Positions 9,889 to 17,588 of a stretch of DNA of 64,000 nucleotides are shown here, one piece after another. Source of the DNA: Brasenia schreberi (lineage: Eukaryota > Streptophyta > Magnoliopsida > Nymphaeales > Cabombaceae); NCBI GenBank assembly GCA_036023115.1, contig JAYKKT010000041.1:8394001-8458000 (forward strand). The letters are read 5' to 3'. The stretch's first letter is position 1, and each line of letters opens with the position of its first letter. A program made the position numbers and the translations under genes. The notes beneath the pieces are model-generated. The model saw nothing but the letters and a program-made list of their open reading frames with translations, made no database searches and was not told the origin of the DNA.

Positions 9889-10755
9889 ATAGGGAGGCCT
9901 TTTTAATCAGTTTTTGAAAATTGGAGATCTCATGTAGGGAAAGGGCTGCTTTTAAATCTATTTTAAAATTTTCAAGGATGAGCATCATGGCACATCTTTT
10001 AGAGATGGGCTCCCTAACTTGGCCCAGAAGTGACCTCCATCTAACGATGAATCTATTTGCATCCTCGTTAAGAGCTTGTTGTGTATCTCTTAAGGTATTC
10101 AAAGTAGGGGTGACTTGTATATCGTGTAAAAATCACTACATGAAACAATTCACCAAATCCTCAAAGTTGGCTAATTGGCTCAAGTCGTAGGAATCCAACC
10201 ATTTTGAAGTGTTTTCCTTAAGAGAATGGGGGAATCAGTAAACCCATTTTGAAGAGTCCCTTTTCTTTTTGCAGGCTTCTCGAGAAAAGAATTGGAGATG
10301 GGATCTAGGATCTTCATTCCCGTTGTACCGATGAAAACTCGTTATCTCATCATCACTATCGGTTTGATAATTAGAAGGTAAAAAGTCTGATAGTGAGTAT
10401 GCTCTTTTCTCCTTAGCTTGGCCTTTTAACAACTATTGCAAGGCTTTTATATATTTAATGGTAAAAGATTTAGGTTCTGGTTCCTCCTCAAATTTGGAGG
10501 TGGCCCTGGGTTTTCTCATGTGGGGTGTCTCTTGTGAGCCCTTGCTTGCTTGCCATGTGAGAAGCAAGACTTGACTGCATCGGCCTCTTGGCTCAATGCA
10601 ACAATTCTTTCCTCTATGCCTTTTAGCTCTCTTTTTAGAGAGGCAAGCGACTCATCCTGATTTTTGAAACATCCTTTTGAATTTTTTTTTGAAAGCTAAC
10701 TTGTAGAGCATGAGGCTCAGCTTGAAATCTCATAATACCCTTCCAAACTCGACAT
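9889..10755 (-). pseudogene. gag: Gag fragment of the inverted C element
   Basis: Capsid-type Gag recognised by SLSDFLPSNYQTDSDDE, FHRYNGNEDPRSHLQFF, WVYWF-type residues and NTLRDTQQALNEDANRFIVRW. The probable ATG is at 10755 on minus. The frame is broken several times. A TAG at 10433-10435 sits after KALQ, the same codon that is a stop in the gag copies at 14694 and 45064. The 3' part (KLIKKASLF) runs straight into integrase at 9888. A 3' splice-acceptor-like TTTCTTTTGCATAG lies just upstream of the ATG (AG at 10776-10777). Confidence 0.8.
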
Positions 10756-10862
10756 GATTTTGAGGAAAAGTAGACCTATGCAAAAGAAATGGATTAAGCA
10801 CTAAATTTTTTGAAAAAATGAATTTGAACATATACCAAATCAATTAATACTTAAAGACCTAA

Positions 10863-10880
10863 GTCCCACCGGGCATGCCA
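10863..10880 (-). other. Primer binding site of the inverted C element
   Basis: Minus strand reads TGGCATGCCCGGTGGGAC, four bases inside the LTR end at 10885. A TGG start matches the CCA end of a tRNA primer; I could not assign the tRNA. Confidence 0.8.
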
Positions 10881-10884
10881 ATTC

Positions 10885-11014
10885 TGTAGATGTGGAAATT
10901 TTACTTCGAAGTTTATATAGAGACTTGAAATAAGTTTTCACACACTACGTCGTGCACGGGCGTGCTAGCTAGTTTTACTAAAACTAGCAAAGTTGTATTT
11001 TCTGACTTAAATGG
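10885..11014 (-). mobile_element. LTR C, 5' LTR of the inverted C element, part 1
   Basis: On minus it ends CCACATCTACA at 10885. It contains U5 hairpin 2 at 10968-10988 as a perfect 10-bp stem (GCTAGTTTTA/TAAAACTAGC). It is interrupted at 11014/11015 by element A and resumes at 25868. Confidence 0.85.
11010..11014. repeat. Target site duplication of element A, left copy
   Basis: AATGG directly before the LTR; the matching copy is at 25868-25872. Confidence 0.95.
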
Positions 11015-11611
11015 TGTAAACACCCTGAAATCCCACGAATTCCTCAAAACAACCTGGTTTTGTAAAAACAGCCCCAAAGGGCTATTTTGAGTCTGGAAAC
11101 CCAGGAGCCTTCCAGGCAACCCTGTACATATGTTTTGAACTTTATATGTTTTAAATATATGTAATATAGCTTTGAAAAACTTTAAAATATGTTTTAAAAC
11201 CCCGAAGCAGCTTGGCCTAAGCAAGACAGGACCAGAAAAGCTAAAGAGAGCCCGGAACCGGAGCACAAGTCGAGCCCAGCATAGAAACTCTCACATTGAA
11301 TCCATCCCCAGGATCTCGAACGTCCAAGACCCTGTTATCCACAAAACATTACTTGAAATCAGCTTCGGAAGGCGAAAACAGAGGCGGACGATCATGTTGG
11401 TGAAGACCCAACGCAGATGGAGTACTGATGCTGTCAGACCCCGCACAAACCGTTCGTTTCGAACACAGCCCGAAGGAGTCAGAATTCAGTTTGGATCGGA
11501 TCTGGACCATATATATCCAGATCCCAATCCAAACCCATGTGTGGACTTGGATTTGGATTTGGATCCAGAGATCCAATCCAATATCCACATCCATGGCCCA
11601 CATCACCTTCT

Positions 11612-11619
11612 CATAAATG
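11612..11619 (+). promoter_or_regulatory. First TATA-like site of LTR A
   Basis: CATAAATG follows the U3 repeat cluster and occupies the place of the TATA box in LTRs B, C and D, but is a weaker match. It is followed by the conserved GGAGGTGGGGCCCAC. Confidence 0.4.
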
Positions 11620-12215
11620 GAGGTGGGGCCCACTTGAATTTCACGTGGGATTATGGGCATGAGAGAGAGTGGGGGAGGATAAGATTAGAGTATGTTGTAA
11701 TTAAGCTTGACTTGTGTGTCAAGTTTGGGGTTAATCATATGGGTTAGCCTAATTAAAGTGGGTTTAAGCTTGTAATTAGCCAAAACCTAACCTAGGGCTG
11801 CACCAACATGATGTAATTAAGGTCTATGGGTCATGCAAAGGGAGCTCCTTAATCCAATCCTAACCAAAAACACCTAATCCTAGCCTTTTACCTAAATCCT
11901 GTCTTAATCCTAGCCTAATCACCTAACCCACTTCCTTAATCCTTCCCTAAACCTAGGTTAATTTCCCTAAACCTAACCTAATCCTAGCCTAATCACCTAA
12001 CCCACCTCACTAAACCTCACCCCAAAACCAACACACCTAGCTAAACCCTAAACCTCTAAACCACCCCACCTAAACCTAGCACACCATCTACCCAAAACCC
12101 CTTGTGTGAAAATATCTGGCCCCTCCCCAAAACCAGCCCACTTTATCACCACAACACCACCCCTAGACCACCTTACCACCTTCCTAATACCACCCCCAAC
12201 CGACCTCTTCAGCCC

Positions 12216-12223
12216 TATATAAA
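12216..12223 (+). promoter_or_regulatory. Second TATA box of LTR A
   Basis: TATATAAA, followed by the small palindrome CCCCTTGAAGGGG. Equivalents: TATAAAA at 55290 and 59349, and TATATAAA on minus at 50384-50391. It is missing from the 3' LTR, where a short deletion joins CTAGACCACC to CCCCGAAGGGG. Confidence 0.55.
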
Positions 12224-13140
12224 CGCCCCTTGAAGGGGTGGGTTTTCCAAGTTCTCTCCCATCCTTCCCAGCCCAGCCGAGCCCAGCAAATTCCAGCCAC
12301 GCTCCAGCCGAGTCCTCAATCTGCACCACCGTCACTCACCACCTTGCTCCACCTGCACCATCACACCTCAGCCGGTTAGCCACCCATCACCACCACTTTC
12401 ATCCGGCCGAACCATCCACTTCAACCACCCGGCTACTCCTCTTCCATCCACCGCCTCTTCATTCGGTTAGTACCCCATCCTTCACCCTACCTCTTCTTCA
12501 CTTCCCCTCCACTCTCAGCCACCTGCACCACCACCACCTCACCCCAACACCACCTGCCTGCCATCCAACCCATTCGGCCAAACCTCAGCCACTTCAAACA
12601 CCCGCCATTACCTAGCCACCCTAGCTACACCCGGCCACTCCACTTAACTCCCTAAGACCTACCCATATCACTTCCCCTCAGCCCCTAACTCCACCTTACC
12701 CCATACCCTAGCTAGCTCCCTTCCCACGCCACCCATAGCCACCCTAACAGCCGGCCACCACCAAGTCTCCCTTAGTCGGCCACTCCAACCGACTGTACAC
12801 ATCCACTCGGCCAGCCACCTGCCAACCTTAGACACTCCCTTAGGCTCCCACTTAGTGCCATATTTCCTAACACTACACCCTCCCTTAGTGACCCTACTTA
12901 GTCACCTTAGCCCAACACACAAAGCCAGCCCATTCATAACAGCCGGCCACCTTCAAGACGTCCGTCCCGCACACCTAAGGCATCCGGCCAGCAGCCCCTC
13001 TTGCCGTTCAACTCCGCAGAGCTCCCTCTTGCAGCCCAAGGCGAAGGCCAAGCCCACGCTCAAGCAAGGCATCTTCGGACCAGCTATAAGTAAGTGCCTA
13101 ACTCGGTCCTTAGTTGTATACTTTCTTAAATTTAATTAGA

Positions 13141-13188
13141 TACGGGGTTGTAATAACGGAGCATAGTCTCCCCCCGCTTGTAATAACG
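13141..13188 (+). promoter_or_regulatory. Conserved LTR hairpin, poly(A)-signal candidate
   Basis: CGGGG TTGTAATAAC GGAG CATAGT CTCC CCCCG, then a second TTGTAATAAC. Located about 50 bp after the GTAAGT donor. Confidence 0.5.
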
Positions 13189-13340
13189 TGGCTTGGCACA
13201 CCCACACACACGTGCACTCTCTTAGTCGTGCACGATTTGGAACACACACGGGCCTAATCAGCCCCTAAGATATAAATATATATATATATATATACTTTAA
13301 CTTACGTAGGGTTTTGCTTAAGTTGGGTGCGTTGTCTTTC

Positions 13341-13935
13341 AATTCAAGCACTCACACACATTGAGCCTTTGCGCTTATTTGTAAGACCCAAGTAAGGGCC
13401 GTGCTATACTATTTGGGTTTAATTTCATGTTGTGTGCGTAGTACTTCAATTCAAGCACTCACACACATTGAGCCTTCGCTCTTATTTGTAAGACCCAAGT
13501 AAGGGCCGTGCTATACTATTTGGGTTTAATTTCATGTTGTGTGCATAGTACTTCAATTCAAGCACTCACACACATTGAGCCTTCGCTCTTATTTGTAAGA
13601 CCCAAGTAAGGGCCGTGCTATACTATTTGGGTTTAATTTCATGTTGTGTGCGTAGTACTTCAATTCAAGCACTCACACACATTGAGCCTTCGCTCTTATT
13701 TGTAAGACTCAAGTAAGGGCCGTGTTATACTATTTGGGTTTAATTTCATGTGGTGTGCGTAGTACTTCAATTCAAGCACTCATACACATTGAGCTTTCGC
13801 TCTTATTCCCAAGACCTTAGTTAAGGCCATATTGCAAGTTATATTTGGGTTTTATTTCATGTCGTGTGTGTAAGTCTTTCAATTCAAGCACGCACCCACA
13901 TTGAGCCTTCGCTCTTATTTGGCAAGACCCGAGTA
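13341..13935 (+). repeat. 107-bp tandem array in 5' LTR A
   Basis: Units start (AATTCAAGCAC) at 13341, 13448, 13555, 13662, 13769 and 13881: four periods of exactly 107 bp, then 112. Each unit contains CACACATTGAGCC, CGCTCTTATT, AAGACCCAAGTAAGGGCC and TTTGGGTTTAATTTCATG. The 3' LTR has one unit fewer. Confidence 0.92.
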
Positions 13936-14346
13936 AGGGCCCATATATACCTTATATACGTATTTCCCTTCGGCATTTACATTACAAGTCATTTCCCTTC
14001 GGTTATTTCCCTTCGGTTATTTCTCTTCGGCATTGTCTTTACATTCGGGTTTTCCCTTTTGGAGTAGCGTGAGTTTGCATTGCATCTACGCCCTACCACG
14101 AGGTAGGACGCATATTGCATCAAAGCAAACACCGTACTCCCGCTCAAATTCGCCCCATGTAGTGGAGTGTTCATAACATACACCTAGGTGGCCCATAAAG
14201 GGATAAAAAGAAAGACTTAGGCACGTGCAAATCCACGTGATCTAAAATCTGCAATCGCATTAAAAAGACCCGAATCAAACACCTCGAACCGCTTTCATAT
14301 GCTTTTTCTACCCTAAAACTCGATTTTTAAATCGTACAAACTAACC

Positions 14347-14464
14347 CTTGCGCATCGGTGCAAGAAGGTCTGCGACGACAAGAGCTCACTTGCTCACAAT
14401 CGCCACGTTAGAAGTCAGGTTAAAATATATCTTCACTAGCTTAGGTAAGCTAGCTGGCACGCCC
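14347..14464 (+). other. U5 hairpin pair and PBS-like decamer (5' LTR A)
   Basis: Hairpin 1, 14347-14364: CTTGC/GCAAG. Hairpin 2, 14435-14454: CTAGCTTA/TAAGCTAG. TGGCACGCCC follows at 14455-14464 and repeats the first ten bases of the PBS at 14557. Confidence 0.6.
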
Positions 14465-14556
14465 TGTTTATACAAATAGGACTTAGACACACGAAAGGAT
14501 CCACTCTAGGCCTAAGAAACCAGGGAGGCGGGGATTTTTCCTGCGTCTATAGAGTT

Positions 14557-14574
14557 TGGCACGCCCAGTGGGAC
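14557..14574 (+). other. Primer binding site of element A
   Basis: TGGCACGCCCAGTGGGAC, five bases after the LTR end. The same site is at 57315, 62140 (one base changed), and on minus at 10863 and 45178. Confidence 0.85.
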
Positions 14575-14693
14575 GTGAGTCTTTCAAAAATCGAGTTAAG
14601 TTAGAAGCTTGCGAAAAAATTTTCAAAGAGGTGTCGTTTTTAACTTTGTTTTCTTTGCTTGTACTTAGGAAATTTTAAAAAAGCTTGAAAAAC

Positions 14694-17563
14694 ATGTCAA
14701 AATCCAATCCAAGTGAAGTGTCGAGCCAAGGCTCATGCGCATCAAGTTCTCACTCTAGGAGGATTTTCAAAAACAAGATCAAACTAGATGAAATCGAGGA
14801 CCTGAGAAGGGAATTTGAGGCCAAAATCGATGCTCTCAGCCAAGAGGCTGAAGTAGGCGATTCGTGTTCATCAAACGGTGAACAAAGGCCTAAGAAAAAA
14901 TCTGAAAAACCTCGCAAGCACAAAGAGGCCTCCGTAATGGAAGGCAACCAATACCACGAGTCCTTCACACAAAAGGACCGTAAAGCCCTACAGTAGTTGC
15001 TGAAAGGGCAGAATAAAGAGAAAAGAAGCTACGCCCTGTCTGATTTCCTTCCTATGGATTACGAATCAGACAGTGACGATGAAATACCGAACTTCCATCG
15101 GTATGATGGCATGGGAGACCCTAGGTCTCACTTGCAGCTTTTCTCGTGTCGAGCCCATAAGAAGAAAAAGGACTCGATGAAATGGGTGTATTGGTTCCCT
15201 TTATCCCTTAAAGGCACAGCTGCCAAATGGCTAGCTTCCTACGACTTAAGCCAGTTCGCTACTTTTGAAGAATTAGCGAACTGCTTCTTTTAAAGATTTG
15301 CACACAATGTAGAAGTCACGCCGACTCTGAATACCTTAAGGGATACAAAGCAAGGCATGAACGAAGACGTACATGCCTTCATTATACGATGGAGGTCACT
15401 TTTGGGCCAAGTGCGAGAGCCCATATCCGAAGGATGCGCAGTCATGCTCATCCTGGATAACTTTAAAAGCGAGTTAAAAACCCTTCTTTCGCTCCATGAG
15501 ATCTCAACTTTCCATAAGTTGATCAAAAAGGCATCCATTTTCGAAACCAACTTGAGAAAAGGGACATACGATCACTTATGGAAAGGAAGTGCCGTTTCTA
15601 AAACCCGCTTGGAAAAGCCCATCACTTATGGGCTACCCACGATGGACAAAGGGGCAAAGCCCCATAAAATCGCCAATGTCCGGGTGGATCCAGGCATGGC
15701 AGGCACTTCCAAAAATTTTGAAAAACTAGAAAATAAGAGGGAGCGAACCTTTCAAAAACCAGTTGAAAATGGTAATATACACTGCTGGGGCAACCTGTGC
15801 CGGAGGTCCTAGACCTCCTACTTCCCCAAGGCATGATAGAGCTTCCCGAAATCCCCGAAGGAGTCACTTCCAAAGGGGGGTATTTAAATCGATTTTGTAA
15901 GTATCATCGGCTCAAAGGCCATGATACCAAACGCTGTTTCTCCCTTTTAAATAAAATTGAGAACTTGATTGCGGAGGGTCAGTTTCAGGTCACTGCGGAA
16001 TCTGAGCCACCTCAAGCTATCTTCAAAGAACCCTTTCCCAAACACGCCAGTGGCAGCGGGAAAGGAAAGGAGGTATGTACCCTCACCTTTTCTAAGGAAC
16101 TAGCGCAAAAACCAGAGTTTGATCGACCCACTTGTGTGCCTACTCTTGTACTATACAAGAAGCCCGCCCAAGTCGTCATCCGGGGACAACCAAAAGCTGA
16201 ATCCCCGACAAAACCAGTTTTAAAACTTCAAGGTTCTCCTCAACTCATACTTAGAGCCAAATTTAGTGCTAACCCTAGGCTGGTCGTGGGAGAGGTGACT
16301 AGATTCGGGAGGATCTATCAACCCCCGCACCTACAAAGTGCTAAAAAGGTGGTCAGTGTGCCTGGCCCCTCAAAAGCATGTATCCCTGGTGTTCTGCCAA
16401 AAACAGACAAGGATAAAGTCATCCTAAATCCTTATGACTTCGAAAACCACATTTCAAAGATTCCTATCCACATGTCTATCCTAGAGCTTATACAAACCTC
16501 ACCTAGGCATAGACTCGTGCTAGAGAAAATTCTAGAAAGGGCCAAGGTTGATTCGAACATAAGTCCAGAATCCCTGTCTGCCCAAGTGGCTTTATTAGGA
16601 ACAAAATCGCCCATCACTTTCTCGGAAGATGATGTAGATAGACCCTACGAGTCCCACAACCAGGCCCTGCATATCGAGGTGGTTCTGAATAACCACTCTC
16701 TGGACAGGTGCCTAGTCGATGGGGGAGGAGGGCTCAACATCCTTCTACTTCATGTGGCGTACCAAATTGGAGTCACCTTGACTTCTGTGAACCCAAGCCC
16801 CATCGTTATCACTGGATACGATGGGAATGCATCTAGGCCTTTAGGATCAATCAAACTCTCAATGGAAACGGGAGGGATCGCACACACGGGGGTGTTCCAT
16901 GTCTTGGATATCCACCCCCATTATAACCTGTTGTTGGGAAGACCCTGGATACACAGCTTGTGCGCTATGCCATCCACCTTCCACAGGTGTGTCAAGATCC
17001 CTTTTAGGGACCAGGTCGTAGTGATCCTAGGTGAGAGTCACCCACAGCTTCAGGGGATCATAAACTCCCCTTGTTTATCAAGCTCCTAGGCCCATGAGGC
17101 TAACTTGGGGCACATTGTGATTGAGCCGCCAAGGCTCGTGTTAAACAACCCTAGGAAGGTTGTATGTGTGAAGGGGCCGCCCAAAGCAGGCCCCCTCGCG
17201 ATCTTAACCCTTCTAGGATGATCCAAGCGTTCCCTATTTCCAAAGCCCCTGGACAAGAGGCCATATGAGCACAATATGGACGACAGCATGTTCCAGGACC
17301 ACGATTTATATCAAAACTTTTCAAAAAATAAAAAATCGTGGAACATGTTGTTGAACATGGGCTACATGCCCTACAAGAGTCTAGGGGCACAGAACCAGGG
17401 TCTCCTAGAGCCCATCCTTCCTAGGGCCAATCCTAGTCGATATGGGATTGGCTATACTCCCAGAATACCGCCAGAGCCACCCTCTGTAACCACTTGGGTC
17501 AAGGGTGCCCTGGAACCTGCCTTAGAAGAGACCTACGATTTAGATCTCCTATTCCGAGTCTAA
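14694..17563 (+). pseudogene. gag: Gag-protease polyprotein of element A (degenerate)
   Basis: ATG at 14694 (MSKSNPSEVSSQ). In order: an N-terminal 100 residues with a heptad-like stretch (DEIEDLRREFEAKIDAL); the capsid-type Gag domain (DPRSHLQLF, WVYWFPLSLKGTAAKWL, FIIRWRSLLGQV); a zinc knuckle CKYHRLKGHDTKRC at 15896-15937 (C-x2-H-x4-H-x4-C); and a retropepsin-like protease with LVDGGGGLNILL (catalytic Asp codon 16718) and LLLGRPWIH. After the protease, 17339-17413 reads like a degenerate G-patch. Breaks: TAG 14994, TAA 15291, a 1-nt loss near 15780, TAG 17087, TGA 17219. The frame then closes with TAA at 17561, also seen in the minus copy near 39020. The whole frame would encode about 950 residues. 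Gag assembles the particle; the protease cuts the polyprotein. Confidence 0.9.
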
Positions 17564-17588
17564 CCCGTAGTGTTTTCCCTTTGTAGGT
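17564..17588 (+). other. Protease-RT junction with acceptor-like sequence
   Basis: The upstream frame stops at 17561-17563. TTTTCCCTTTGTAG then GTATGACGG follows, and the pol ATG is at 17589. The minus-strand copy has the same stop and CTTTGTAGGTATGATGG near 38980. The layout recalls the intron described between protease and RT in Ogre, a Tat relative, but I could not find a donor in the right phase. Confidence 0.35.

Larger units (their letters stand above)
11836..13426 (+). other. C-rich, G-poor leader with no ATG
   Basis: No ATG occurs on the sense strand across these 1,591 bases, checked line by line. ATGs reappear only in the 107-bp array. The first part is CCTAATCC/CCTAACC-rich, the second CACC/CCAC-rich. 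Proline/histidine/serine-rich open frames here have no ATG start and I do not call them genes. Confidence 0.75.
11015..14551 (+). mobile_element. 5' LTR of element A (family A)
   Basis: 3,537 bp, starts TGTAAACACCC and ends GCGTCTATA; the 3' LTR ends GTGTCTACA. Order: U3 with GGATC/TTTGGAT cluster (11490-11597), TATA-like CATAAATG (11612), second TATATAAA (12216), C-rich leader without ATG, GTAAGT (13090), conserved hairpin (13141), 107-bp array (13341-13935), TTCCCTTCGG repeats, U5 hairpins (14347-14454). It differs from the 3' LTR by one extra 107-bp unit and by keeping the second TATA. Confidence 0.95.
13090..14668 (+). other. Candidate leader intron (GTAAGT to TTGTACTTAG)
   Basis: Donor ATAA|GTAAGT at 13090. 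The acceptor is a T-rich run ending GCTTGTACTTAG at 14668, 25 bases before the gag ATG at 14694. Removing 1,579 bases would delete the tandem array (with all its ATGs), U5 and the PBS from gag mRNA and join an ATG-free leader to gag. The donor is conserved in LTRs A, B and D; acceptors lie before the gag ATG at 45064 (minus), 10755 (minus), 57453 and 62278. No transcript evidence is available here. Confidence 0.45.

Noticed and set aside
11441..11470. Conserved GCACAAACCGTTCGTTTCGA block in U3 as a tRNA or Pol III B-box
   Set aside because: GTTCG-type words occur, but there is no A-box at the right distance, no cloverleaf and no T-run terminator.
11880..12060. Telomere-like CCCTAAA/CCTAACC tract
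   Set aside because: Only isolated CCCTAAA words in a degenerate CCTAATCC-rich leader; no run of perfect telomere repeats.
12238..12615. Pro/His/Ser-rich open frame in LTR A leader, recurring at 23650-24108
   Set aside because: It has no ATG; it is open because the C-rich, G-poor leader rarely forms stops. Its recurrence reflects LTR identity, and Y and the solo LTR do not keep the frame convincingly.
12855..13139. Open frame before the GTAAGT site of LTR A (also 24364-24675, 60040-60252)
   Set aside because: No ATG start, no recognisable domain, ends in the conserved hairpin region; treated as leader.
13341..13935. Regularly spaced repeats that could be taken for a CRISPR array
   Set aside because: Units are 107 bp of continuous tandem repeat with no variable spacers, in a plant LTR.
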